DNA from: Thermoleophilum album | GTDB taxonomy: Bacteria; Actinomycetota; Thermoleophilia; Solirubrobacterales; Thermoleophilaceae | Direction: 5' to 3' | Assembly: GCF_900108055.1 (NCBI RefSeq) | Contig: NZ_FNWJ01000002.1 | Span: 72,382-136,381 of the forward strand | DNA length: 64,000 bases | Part shown: positions 15,580 to 23,788 of the stretch, one piece after another | Layout: every line of letters starts with the position of its first letter | Numbering within the stretch: position 1 is the first letter of the stretch | Translations under genes and position numbers: made by a program | Notes under the pieces: model-generated | Seen by the model: the letters and a program-made list of their open reading frames with translations, nothing else | What the model was told of the DNA's origin: nothing | The model's database searches: none

Positions 15580-17547
15580 TCAACTGTCCCTCGGGGTGGC
15601 GCCGCCACCGGCAGCGACCGCAGCGGGCCTGCGGCTCGGGAAGTAGGCGTGCACAGCACCCGGCGTCCCGAACGGATAAGGACCAGCAACCACCGTTGGT
15701 ACCTCAGCGAAGTTGAACTTCGGGGGAGGCGACGGCACCAGCCATTCGATCGTATGGGCCTGCCACGGATTAGCAGGTGCCGGAGGCCCAAACCGCCAAC
15801 TCACGATCATGTTGTAAAGGAAAACGAGGAACGACAGCCCGAAGATGAAGCCCGATACGGATACCACCGCGTTCAAGGCCGCGAACTCTGAAGCGTAGTC
15901 TGCCACGCGGCGCGGCATTCCTTCGATGCCCAGCAAGTGCATCGGGCCGAACGTCAAGTTGAAGAAGATGAACGACAACCAGAAGTGAACCTTGCCTAGC
16001 GTCTCGTCGTACATGCGACCAGTCATCTTCGGGAACCAGTGATAAATGCCAGCGAAAATCGTGAACACCGAGCCTCCGAACAGCACGTAGTGGATATGGG
16101 CGACGACATAGTAAGTGTCGGAGACGTGAATGTCGAAGGGGACGATCGCGAGCGTGACACCACTGATGCCACCGAGCGTGAACATCGTGATGAACCCGAG
16201 TGAGAACAGTAGGGGCGTGCGCAAGTGAATCACGCCACGCCAAAGCGTTCCCAGCCAGTTGAAGATCTTTACGCCGGTAGGCACTGCAATCAGCATCGTC
16301 GTCAGCATCATCGGGATCCGGATCCACGCCTGCATCCCGGATACGAACATGTGGTGCGCCCACACTGCGAAGCCGAGAACGACGATCGCGATCAGCGCGT
16401 AGGCCATCATCTTGTAACCGAACACGGGTTTACGCGCGTGGGCCGAAATCACTTCGCTAACGATGCCGAAGCCCGGCAACATCATGATGTAGACGGCCGG
16501 ATGCGAGTAGAACCAGAAGACGTGCTGATACATCAGCACGTCGCCGCCGAGCTGGGGTGTGAAGAAGTGCGTGCCTAGTGCGCGATCAAAGAGCACAAAG
16601 AACTGCGAGGCGGCGATAAAGGGCGTGGCTATAACGACCAGCAGTGACGTCGCGAAGTTCGCCCAGACGAGCAAGGGCATACGCCAGAACGTCATGTCCG
16701 GAGCACGCATCGTGATGATCGTGACCAGGAAGTTCAGGGCGGTGGCGATCGATGACGCTCCGGCGAACTGCACGGCGAGCGTGAAGAACTGTTGCCCGAG
16801 CGGCATGTCGACGGACAGCGGTGCGTAGGCCGTCCACCCAGTAGCGAAGGGGCCACCGGGAGCAAAAAAGCTGAGCAGCATCATCACGCCAGCGATCGGG
16901 AGGAACCAGTAAGAGAGGGCATTGAGGCGGGGGAACGCCATGTCTGGCGCGCCGATCATCAACGGCACCACGTAGTTAGCGATGCCCGCAAATACCGGGA
17001 TGATGAATAGGAAGATCATCAAGGAGGCGTGCACGGAGAACAGACCGTTGAAGGTATTGGCGTCGACAAACTGCTCACCCGGAGCCAGCAACTCAGCGCG
17101 CATCAACATCGCCATTAAGCCGCCAAGTACGAAGAAGAAGAAAGTCGTGCAGATGTATTGGATTCCGATGACCTTGTGGTCGGTATTTACGCGGAAGTAG
17201 TCGCGCCAACTGTCGGCGCCGTGGCCGGAATGATCCTCGGGCTCAGTGGGTGCGCCGAACGCCCAGCGCAGCCAGTAGTCGAAGCAGCCCATCCCGAGCA
17301 GGAAGGCGAGCGGGACGGTGATCAGCGCGACGGTCGTGATCGCCTCGCCTTTGAACAGTGGCTGCCAACCGTAGGCCGCACGGACTGCCACGACGAGGGC
17401 CACCGCAAGCGCGAAGCCCAGTGGCATCGCTACGAGCGCGCGCCACCAGCCGGGACGCATGAGTCGTCGCCAACCACGCTGCTGGCGGCCTTGCGGCGCT
17501 GTTCCGGCTTCGCCGTGGCTCCGCTCGTGCTCGACCGCTACGGCCAC
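15580..17547 (-). CDS. coxA: Cytochrome c oxidase subunit I, A2 type
   Basis: A 655-residue haem-copper oxidase core. Haem a ligands are His173 (SVHASLM) and His486, haem a3 ligand His484 (AHIHYVLFGG). CuB ligands are His349 with the cross-linked Tyr353, and His398-His399 (WAHHMF). The helix VI motif is YSHPAVY, so the A1 glutamate is absent and replaced by the Tyr-Ser pair that defines A2 oxidases such as Thermus and Rhodothermus caa3. Two extra helices (about residues 40-60 and 69-90) precede the usual core. It sits 28 bp after coxB. Confidence 0.96.
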   Translation of the reverse strand: MAVAVEHERSHGEAGTAPQGRQQRGWRRLMRPGWWRALVAMPLGFALAVALVVAVRAAYGWQPLFKGEAITTVALITVPLAFLLGMGCFDYWLRWAFGAPTEPEDHSGHGADSWRDYFRVNTDHKVIGIQYICTTFFFFVLGGLMAMLMRAELLAPGEQFVDANTFNGLFSVHASLMIFLFIIPVFAGIANYVVPLMIGAPDMAFPRLNALSYWFLPIAGVMMLLSFFAPGGPFATGWTAYAPLSVDMPLGQQFFTLAVQFAGASSIATALNFLVTIITMRAPDMTFWRMPLLVWANFATSLLVVIATPFIAASQFFVLFDRALGTHFFTPQLGGDVLMYQHVFWFYSHPAVYIMMLPGFGIVSEVISAHARKPVFGYKMMAYALIAIVVLGFAVWAHHMFVSGMQAWIRIPMMLTTMLIAVPTGVKIFNWLGTLWRGVIHLRTPLLFSLGFITMFTLGGISGVTLAIVPFDIHVSDTYYVVAHIHYVLFGGSVFTIFAGIYHWFPKMTGRMYDETLGKVHFWLSFIFFNLTFGPMHLLGIEGMPRRVADYASEFAALNAVVSVSGFIFGLSFLVFLYNMIVSWRFGPPAPANPWQAHTIEWLVPSPPPKFNFAEVPTVVAGPYPFGTPGAVHAYFPSRRPAAVAAGGGATPRDS

Positions 17548-17574
17548 TTTGTCCCTCCTAGCTGAGCCCTCTGA

Positions 17575-18360
17575 TCAACCATTCGGCGCGGCTGACCGCG
17601 GTTTTTCGCCCAAGAGCTGTGAAGTGACGCTGTTGCGCGCGGCGACCGCGTGGCCGCGGCGCAACGTTCGCAACCAGGCCTGGAACCGCTCGGGCTCGAC
17701 CACCCGCACTTGTTGGCGCATGGTGGTGTGGCCCACACCGCAGAGCTCGGCGCACACCAGCGCGTAGCTACCCGGCCGCGTCGCTGTGATCCGGAGATGG
17801 GTAGTGAGGCCTGGCACGGCGTCCTGCTTCATGCGCATCGCCGGCACCCAGAAAGAGTGAATGACGTCGCGCGTGCGGATGCGCAGCTCGGCTTGCCGGC
17901 CGCGCGGCAACACCAGTTCCGTGGACATCGCGCCCCCAGCTTGCGGGTAGCGAAACGTCCAGGTGAACTGCTGCGCGGTCACTTCGATCGGTACCGCGTC
18001 GGGCTTCTTGGCCTCGATGTCCGCGAGCACGACCAGCCCGTAGGCAGCCAGCGCGGCGACGATCACGAAGGGAATCGACACCCACAGCACCTCGAGCGCG
18101 GTGTTGCCGTGAAGGGGCGCGCCGTCGCCCTCGTGGCCGGGACGCGCTCGGAACTTCACGACCGAGTAGATCGCGATCGTCATCACGAGCACGAAGATCG
18201 GGATCGAGCAGAGGATGACGACGTCGTAGAGGGTGTCGATGTCGTCGGCAGCGGTGCTTGCGGCCGGTGGGAACCAGTCGATCACTAGCGCCAAGGCAGT
18301 GATAACGACCGACGCAACCGCGCCGATCACGAACATCTGGAGCACGGGGTGCCTACGCAC
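17575..18360 (-). CDS. coxB: Cytochrome c oxidase subunit II
   Basis: A 261-residue subunit with two N-terminal helices (residues 8-30 and 44-68) and a periplasmic cupredoxin domain. The CuA site is complete: His168 (VIHSFWVP) and CAELCGVGHTTM with Cys203, Glu205, Cys207, His211 and Met214. No cytochrome c domain is fused, so an external donor is required. GTG 18360 is chosen because GGAGGGAGGAGG lies just upstream; the frame extends further back but without membrane or family features. First gene of the operon coxB-coxA-usp-coxC-48aa. Confidence 0.95.
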   Translation of the reverse strand: MRRHPVLQMFVIGAVASVVITALALVIDWFPPAASTAADDIDTLYDVVILCSIPIFVLVMTIAIYSVVKFRARPGHEGDGAPLHGNTALEVLWVSIPFVIVAALAAYGLVVLADIEAKKPDAVPIEVTAQQFTWTFRYPQAGGAMSTELVLPRGRQAELRIRTRDVIHSFWVPAMRMKQDAVPGLTTHLRITATRPGSYALVCAELCGVGHTTMRQQVRVVEPERFQAWLRTLRRGHAVAARNSVTSQLLGEKPRSAAPNG

Positions 18361-18389
18361 CTGCCTCCTCCCTCCGGAGCACGAGGGAG

Positions 18390-18408
18390 AGTCTATTTCC
18401 TGCGCAGG
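18390..18408 (-). promoter_or_regulatory. Candidate promoter of the coxB operon with adjacent palindrome
   Basis: TAGACT (minus strand, 18395-18390) lies 29 nt before the coxB start, giving a short leader with a strong ribosome site. Immediately upstream is the 10-bp palindrome CCTGCGCAGG (18399-18408), which could be an operator in the spacer. No convincing -35. Confidence 0.4.
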
Positions 18409-18468
18409 CGTTTGGCGAGGCCGACGACAGGAGGGAGCCCACGGCAGGACGGAGGTGGCGCAACGCGG

Positions 18469-18487
18469 TAGGATCGCAACGATCGTT
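18469..18487 (+). promoter_or_regulatory. Candidate promoter and palindrome of the CBS gene at 18.5 kb
   Basis: TAGGAT (18469-18474) is followed by the 10-bp palindrome AACGATCGTT (18478-18487), which would cover the transcription start. The start codon is 30 nt further down behind GAGGAGG. Confidence 0.4.
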
Positions 18488-18517
18488 ACGAGCGCGGAAG
18501 GCGTGCGAGGAGGTGCG

Positions 18518-18952
18518 ATGCAGGTCAGCGAGGCGATGACGAGCGTGGTGGTGACGGTTGGTCCACAACACACGCTGCGCGCAGCGGCACGGTTGATGGC
18601 GGAGCGCGGTGTCGGCGCGGCGGTGGTCGTCGACCCCGATCAGCCCGGCTACGGCATCTTCACTGAGCGCGACCTGATGCTCTCGATCGGCAAAGGCCAG
18701 GATCCCGACCGAGAGCGGGTGGCCGACCATCTCTCGAGCGACCTGACCTTCGCAGCGCCCGAGTGGTCGCTCGAACGCGCTGCCGCCGCGATGATCGCGG
18801 GTGGCTTCCGTCACCTCGTGGTCGTCGACGGTGGCGAACTCGCGGGCATCATCTCGATGCGCGACATCGTTCGCGCTTGGGTGCAAGACGGCGCTAGCTG
18901 CGAACTGCCCGGGGCTGCGCAGCCCAGCGCGACGTCTAGGGCTGAGGGCTGA
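18518..18952 (+). CDS. CBS-domain pair protein
   Basis: A 144-residue protein with two CBS domains (about residues 5-60 and 68-125). VSEAMTSVVVTVGPQHTLRA, GYGIFTERDLM and GGELAGIISMRDIVRAW are typical. ATG 18518 has GGAGG 5 nt away. It is divergent from the oxidase operon, so the two transcripts share a 157-bp regulatory region; an energy-sensing role next to respiration is plausible but not shown. It resembles the CBS protein at 2.5 kb in size only. Confidence 0.88.
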   Translation: MQVSEAMTSVVVTVGPQHTLRAAARLMAERGVGAAVVVDPDQPGYGIFTERDLMLSIGKGQDPDRERVADHLSSDLTFAAPEWSLERAAAAMIAGGFRHLVVVDGGELAGIISMRDIVRAWVQDGASCELPGAAQPSATSRAEG

Positions 18953-18994
18953 CCTGGCGCGACGTCGTACGGCTGACCTGGCGCGACGTCGCAG
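18947..18994 (+). repeat. 24-bp tandem repeat at the end of the CBS gene
   Basis: GGCTGACCTGGCGCGACGTC starts two adjacent 24-bp units (18947-18970 and 18971-18994), followed by a degenerate third copy. The first unit contains the CBS gene's stop codon (TGA 18950-18952). Confidence 0.85.
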
Positions 18995-19013
18995 GGCCGA
19001 GTTGGCGCGGGCC

Positions 19014-19265
19014 TTAATGCTGCTCGTGCTCGAGCGGTAGCTCCGCCATCTCTTGGCGGACCTTGCGGATCCAGATGACGACCGCGACACCAGCGATCAC
19101 CGCACCGAGGGCCGACACGATCCACGAAAAAACGATGCCCACCAGCAGCAGTGTCACGCCGAACGCGGTAGTCGCCGGTAGGTACGAAGGCTCGGGCATG
19201 TGCACGAGCTCTCCGCGCGGCGGCGCCGGATCAAGGATCTTGCGTACGCGACCTTCCTCGGACAT
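19014..19265 (-). CDS. 83-residue two-helix membrane protein, possible oxidase subunit IV
   Basis: The N-terminal half is hydrophilic and ends HMPEPSYLPATTAFGV, followed by two closely spaced helices (about residues 32-48 and 50-66) and a charged tail. A Pro-Ser-Tyr-x-Pro segment ahead of a helical hairpin is what I associate with small subunit-IV-type proteins of bacterial oxidases, but this is recalled likeness, not proof. ATG 19265 overlaps the stop of the preceding 34-residue gene by 4 nt. It lies 650 bp from coxB on the same strand. Confidence 0.55.
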   Translation of the reverse strand: MSEEGRVRKILDPAPPRGELVHMPEPSYLPATTAFGVTLLLVGIVFSWIVSALGAVIAGVAVVIWIRKVRQEMAELPLEHEQH

Positions 19266-19369
19266 CAGTAGCTGAGCCCGGCGATCCAGGCGGCGGCGAA
19301 GATCAACAAGGAGATCGCTAGCGCGATCAGGGCGCTGCGGATGTTTTTCTGCGCCAAACGCCGATCCAT
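19265..19369 (-). CDS. 34-residue single-helix membrane peptide
   Basis: ATG 19369 lies 11 nt after the galK stop. The peptide reads MDRRLAQKNIRSALIALAIS and continues with a hydrophobic helix to AGLSY. The basic start and single helix fit a small respiratory-complex subunit. ATGA overlap with the following two-helix gene indicates translational coupling. Too short for ordinary gene calling, but the tight spacing on both sides supports it. Confidence 0.5.
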   Translation of the reverse strand: MDRRLAQKNIRSALIALAISLLIFAAAWIAGLSY

Positions 19370-19380
19370 GAGCGCCTTTA

Positions 19381-20535
19381 TTACCAGATCACGAGCCCGT
19401 CCGCCGCTCGCACCGGCCGCGCTTCCTTCGGTAGGGGGCGCGCGGCGGGAAACAGCGCGAGCACGACGCCACCGAAACCGCCACCGAGAAGCCGCGCACC
19501 GATCGCCCCGGCGGTGCGGGCGTACGCGCGGGTGCGCTCGAGCGCGGGGGTAGACACCTCGAAGAGGTCGCGAAGGCTGCGGTGAGAGGCATCGAGCAGC
19601 TCGCCCAGCCGTTCCACGTCGCCGCCCCTCAGCGCACTTGCTGCGGCGTGCACGCGCGCCGTTTCTTCGACCACGTGGCGAGCCCGTGAGCGCAGCGGCT
19701 CCGGCAACTCCGTGACGCCTTCCAACGGTGCGCGCGCGAGGTGCTGGACGCCCAGTAGCTGGGCGGCCTGAGCGCACTCCTCGACGCGGGCGCGATAAGC
19801 CGAAGCACCCAGCGCGCGCCGCTCGCCGCTGGGCAGAATCGCCAAACGCGCGCCTGGCAGCGTCAGCGGGACGGCCTCGACCTGGTTCGTGGCGAAGTCG
19901 ATGAGGCTCGCCGTCCCTGGTGATCCCGCGAGGATCGCGAGCTGGTCGAGGAGTCCGCCGGGTGCGCCGCCGGCACGGTGCTCGACGCGGCTCGCCAGGC
20001 GCGCAAGGTCGAGGCGGTCCGGGAAGCTCACTCCCGCCAAGGCTGCGAGTGCCACCAGCAGCCCCAAACAAAGCGCGGCCGAGGAGGAGAGACCGACTCC
20101 CGGCGGCAGGTCGCCGTCGATCTCGAGCCGTGCGCTCGGGAGCTCGATGCCGCGAGCAGCGAGCTCGGCGATGGCGGCGCGCACGAACTGGTCGAGTTGC
20201 GGCGAGCGCGCCCTGCTCGCCGGCCCGAAGGGCTCGTCGGCGAGCGGCAGTTCGACATGCACGCGTTCGCCGGTTGCGCGCGAGCGCACCACGATGCACG
20301 CGCCCCGTGACGGTGTCTCGGGATCTGGCCGCGGCGACCGCTCGGCGACGACGCGCAAGGCGAGATCGGTCGCGAAAGGCAGCGCGAGGCCGCCGCTGTG
20401 ATCGGTGTGTTCGCCGATCAGGTTCACGCGTCCCGGGGCCCGCACCACCAGTTGCTGCGAACGCGAGTGATCCGTCTGGCGTCTCGCATCGGCAGGGGTG
20501 CGGGTCTCGAAGTGCGCTCGCGAGTGCTCGGTCAT
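19381..20535 (-). CDS. galK: Galactokinase
   Basis: A 384-residue GHMP kinase converting galactose to galactose-1-phosphate. The signature GRVNLIGEHTDHSGGLALPF is near residues 35-54, the phosphate-binding LPPGVGLSSSAAL near 150, and GARLLGGGFGGVVLAL near the C-terminus is GHMP motif 3. The final residues are shorter than in E. coli. No galT or galE is adjacent; the neighbours are two small membrane genes downstream and a divergent ROK sugar kinase upstream, 44 bp away. Confidence 0.93.
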   Translation of the reverse strand: MTEHSRAHFETRTPADARRQTDHSRSQQLVVRAPGRVNLIGEHTDHSGGLALPFATDLALRVVAERSPRPDPETPSRGACIVVRSRATGERVHVELPLADEPFGPASRARSPQLDQFVRAAIAELAARGIELPSARLEIDGDLPPGVGLSSSAALCLGLLVALAALAGVSFPDRLDLARLASRVEHRAGGAPGGLLDQLAILAGSPGTASLIDFATNQVEAVPLTLPGARLAILPSGERRALGASAYRARVEECAQAAQLLGVQHLARAPLEGVTELPEPLRSRARHVVEETARVHAAASALRGGDVERLGELLDASHRSLRDLFEVSTPALERTRAYARTAGAIGARLLGGGFGGVVLALFPAARPLPKEARPVRAADGLVIW

Positions 20536-20567
20536 CTGCCGCTCTCGTCCTCGCCGGGCCGCCCGCG

Positions 20568-20573
20568 ATACTA
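20568..20573 (-). promoter_or_regulatory. Possible -10 box (TAGTAT) for galK
   Basis: On the minus strand TAGTAT lies 32 nt before the galK ATG, in the 44-bp space shared with the ROK kinase. On the other strand GATACT (20567-20572) lies 7 nt before the GTG of the ROK kinase, so this may be a second bidirectional promoter. Confidence 0.4.
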
Positions 20574-20579
20574 CGGCCG

Positions 20580-21626
20580 GTGGCTAGCGGAGACGTACGG
20601 CTGAGCGAGCGGGGCGGCGAGGCTGCGGCGGCCGAGGAGGGTCCGGCCAGCGGTTTCGTTGTCGGCATCGACGTCGGGGGCACGAAGATCGCGGCGGCCG
20701 CCTACCCCGCCGCAGAGCTGCGCACGGTAGCCGAGCTACGGCAAGCGCCCAGTCCACGGCTCGCCGAGCGCTGGGAGACGCCGGACGACGCCGAAGCTCT
20801 GCTCGACTTGATGAGCGAGCTGGTCGAACGGGTCGCTCGCCAATGCGGTCCGGTCAGCGCCCTCGGGGTCGGCTTTCCGGGGGGTATCGAGCAGGCAACC
20901 GGACGCGCTGTTGGCGCCGTCAACATCCGGGTCGGAGATCTGCCGCTGCGCGCCGAGCTCGAGCGGCGGCTGCCCGGTTGCCGGGTTGCGATCGACAACG
21001 ACGCCAACGTGGCGGCGTTCGCGGAGGCTGCCGTGCGCGACTGCTCGGAGCTCCTTTTGCTGACCCTCGGGACCGGCGTGGGCGGTGGCGTGGTGAGCGG
21101 CGGCCGCCTGTTGCGAGGCGCCGACGGCCTCGGTGCCGAGCTCGGGCATTTCCCGATCCGCGCTGACGGGCCGCCCTGTCCCGGGCGCTGCCCGAACTAC
21201 GGCTGCGTCGAGGCTCTCTGCTCGGGTCAGGCACTCGAGCGCGACGCTCAGCAACTAGCCGAGGCGCATCCGGACGGTCAGATCGGTCGCCTGTTGGCCG
21301 CGCACGGCCGGGTAAGCGCACGCGAGCTGGCGGCGGCGGCACGCGCCGGCGACGCCGACGCTCTTTGGTTGTTCGAGCGCTTCGCGCGCGACCTCGGGAT
21401 TGCGCTGGCGGGTTACGCCAACGTCTTCCAGCCGCGCGTGATTGCGCTCGGCGGAGGCCTCGGATCAGCGCACGATCTGTTCTTACCGCGGGCTCTCGAG
21501 GAAGCAAGGCAGCGAGCTTTGCCTCACATTTGGGAGCGCTGCGCGGTGGAACCGGCGCGCGCCGGAGAGGCAGCGGGAACGCTCGGCGCCGCGTTGCTCG
21601 CGGCGGCAGGCGCTATCAATCCATGA
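20580..21626 (+). CDS. ROK-family sugar kinase, probable glucokinase
   Basis: A 348-residue ROK protein. FVVGIDVGGTKIAAAAY is the ATP phosphate-binding motif near residue 24; VAIDNDANVAAFAEA carries the catalytic Asp; TLGTGVGGGVVSGG and the zinc cluster GPPCPGRCPNYGCVEALCSG with three cysteines follow. Absence of an N-terminal winged helix means kinase rather than repressor. First gene of the pentose phosphate operon, which favours glucose as substrate. GTG 20580 is used; the long upstream open frame is antisense to galK. Confidence 0.87.
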   Translation: MASGDVRLSERGGEAAAAEEGPASGFVVGIDVGGTKIAAAAYPAAELRTVAELRQAPSPRLAERWETPDDAEALLDLMSELVERVARQCGPVSALGVGFPGGIEQATGRAVGAVNIRVGDLPLRAELERRLPGCRVAIDNDANVAAFAEAAVRDCSELLLLTLGTGVGGGVVSGGRLLRGADGLGAELGHFPIRADGPPCPGRCPNYGCVEALCSGQALERDAQQLAEAHPDGQIGRLLAAHGRVSARELAAAARAGDADALWLFERFARDLGIALAGYANVFQPRVIALGGGLGSAHDLFLPRALEEARQRALPHIWERCAVEPARAGEAAGTLGAALLAAAGAINP

Positions 21627-21666
21627 GAGGGCACAAGCGGCTAGCAGCAACCCCTAGGGAGGGCGC

Positions 21667-23739
21667 GTGAGCGACGGCGAGCAACGAGCGGACACGGCGG
21701 CCATCGATCGGCTCTGCATCGACACGATCCGGACACTCGCGATCGACGCCGTCGAGCACGCAAAGTCCGGTCACCCGGGGACGCCGATGGCGCTCGCCCC
21801 GCTCGCTTACACGCTGTACACGCGGATCCTCCGGCACAGCCCGCAGCACCCGGAATGGTTCAACCGCGATCGCCTCGTGCTTTCGGCGGGGCACGCCTCG
21901 ATGCTGCTCTACGCGATCCTCTACCTGACCGGCTACGGACTCGAGCTCGAAGACATCAAGCGTTTCCGACAGCTCGGGTCGCGTACCCCCGGCCACCCGG
22001 AGTACGGCGTAACGCCCGGTGTCGAGGTGACCACCGGACCGCTCGGTCAGGGGATCGGCAACGCCGTCGGCTTGGCGCTGGCCGAGCGCTGGGCGGCCGA
22101 ACGGTTAAACCGCCCCGGTTTCCAAATCGTCGACCACTACACCTACGCGATCTGCTCCGACGGCGACATCCAGGAGGGCGTATCCAACGAGGCCTGCGCG
22201 CTTGCCGGTCACCTCGGTCTCGGGCGGCTGATCGTCTTCTACGACCAGAACCACATCTCGATCGACGGCGACACCGCGCTCGCCATGTCCGAGGACGTAG
22301 GCGCGCGCTTCGCGGCCCTCGGCTGGCACGTTCAGCACCTCGGCGAAGACGTCACGCCGGCGCGCATCTGTAGCGCCGTCGAGGCCGCCAAAGCCGAAGG
22401 CGAGAGGCCTTCCCTGGTGATTTTGCGGACGCACATCGCCGAAGGCAGCCCAAACAAGCGCGACACCCCCCAGGCTCACGGTGCGCCGCTGGGCGAAGAG
22501 GAGGTCCGTCTCACCAAGCGCAACCTCGGGTGGCCGACCGAGGAGCCGTTCTGGGTCCCGCAGGAAGCGCTCGACCACTGTCGTCGCTGCATCGAGCGTG
22601 GTCGCCAGTGGGTGGCGGCGTGGGAGCAGTTGGTCGCTGCCTACGAGCGCGAGCATCCCGAGGGCTACCGGCTGCTCGAGCTTCTGCGCCAGCGACAGCT
22701 ACCGGAGGGCTGGGACCGTGGCCAGATGCCCCGCTTCGAAAAAAGTTCTCCGGCGATTGCGACACGCAAGGCCTCGCACGAGGCGCTGCAGTGGTTCGCC
22801 GCCCGCGTGCCGCACCTGGTCGGCGGTTCCGCGGACCTAGCGAGCTCGACGCTCGCGAAGATCGACGAGGGCGGCAGCGTGCAGCGCGGTAGGTGGGGTG
22901 CCCGCAACATCCATTTCGGTGTTCGCGAGCACGCGATGGGGACGATCGTCAACGGACTCGTCCTGCACGGCCTGCGTGCCTTCGGCGCGACCTTCCTGGT
23001 CTTCAGCGACTACATGAAGCCACCCATCCGGCTCGCGGCGCTGATGGGGATCCCTTCGACGTTCGTGTTCTCGCACGATTCGATCGGGCTGGGCGAGGAT
23101 GGCCCCACGCACCAGCCGATCGAGCACCTGCCGCACCTGAGGGCGCTACCGAACCTCTACGTAGTGCGGCCCGCCGGCGCCAACGAGACGGTTTTGGCCT
23201 GGCGGTTTGCGCTGCGCACGAGCGATCGTCCGGTAGCGCTGGTTCTCACCCGTCAGGGGGTACCGGTCGACGATCCCGATCTGGTGCCCGACGACGCGAT
23301 CGAGCGCGGCGCGTGGATCGTCAGCGACCCGCACGACAGCGAGCCCGACGCGGTGCTGATCGCTACCGGGTCGGAAGTACACGTAGCGCTGGCGGCGGCC
23401 GAGATGCTCGCAGCCGAAGGACTCGCCGTGCGCGTCGTCTCGATGCCCTGCGTCGAGCGTTTCCTGGAGCAGCCCCTCGACTGGCGTGAGCGTGTGCTAC
23501 CGAGCTCCTGCCGCGCGCGCGTGGCCGTGGAGGCGGCGGCGCCCCTGGGCTGGGAGCGTTTCGTCGGCACCGATGGCGCGGTGGTCGCGATCGATCGCTT
23601 CGGGGAGTCCGGACCCGGAAAGGAAGTCCTGGCCCACTTCGGGTTCACGCCCGAACACGTCGCGGAAGTCGTGCGCAGCGTGGTGGAGCGGGTGGCACGC
23701 GGCTCGCTGGCGGAGTCGCAGGCAAGCCGAGACTCCTAG
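21667..23739 (+). CDS. tkt: Transketolase
   Basis: A 690-residue thiamine-diphosphate enzyme moving two-carbon units between sugar phosphates. [19 protein letters not shown] near residue 35, the ThDP motif [13 protein letters not shown] near 165, the catalytic Glu region in [10 protein letters not shown] near 420 and [20 protein letters not shown] near 475 are all diagnostic. Full length. GTG start 40 nt after the ROK kinase gene, followed 49 nt later by tal-pgi. Confidence 0.98.
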   Translation: MSDGEQRADTAAIDRLCIDTIRTLAIDAVEHAKSGHPGTPMALAPLAYTLYTRILRHSPQHPEWFNRDRLVLSAGHASMLLYAILYLTGYGLELEDIKRFRQLGSRTPGHPEYGVTPGVEVTTGPLGQGIGNAVGLALAERWAAERLNRPGFQIVDHYTYAICSDGDIQEGVSNEACALAGHLGLGRLIVFYDQNHISIDGDTALAMSEDVGARFAALGWHVQHLGEDVTPARICSAVEAAKAEGERPSLVILRTHIAEGSPNKRDTPQAHGAPLGEEEVRLTKRNLGWPTEEPFWVPQEALDHCRRCIERGRQWVAAWEQLVAAYEREHPEGYRLLELLRQRQLPEGWDRGQMPRFEKSSPAIATRKASHEALQWFAARVPHLVGGSADLASSTLAKIDEGGSVQRGRWGARNIHFGVREHAMGTIVNGLVLHGLRAFGATFLVFSDYMKPPIRLAALMGIPSTFVFSHDSIGLGEDGPTHQPIEHLPHLRALPNLYVVRPAGANETVLAWRFALRTSDRPVALVLTRQGVPVDDPDLVPDDAIERGAWIVSDPHDSEPDAVLIATGSEVHVALAAAEMLAAEGLAVRVVSMPCVERFLEQPLDWRERVLPSSCRARVAVEAAAPLGWERFVGTDGAVVAIDRFGESGPGKEVLAHFGFTPEHVAEVVRSVVERVARGSLAESQASRDS

Positions 23740-23788
23740 GGTTGAGACCGAAGGTTGATCCCGACCGACACCGGGCGAGGAGGCTCCG

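Noticed and set aside
19920-20579. Long forward open frame reaching the ROK kinase from inside galK
   Set aside because: It is antisense to the well-supported galK, Arg/Ala-rich and motif-free; the real kinase begins at 20580.
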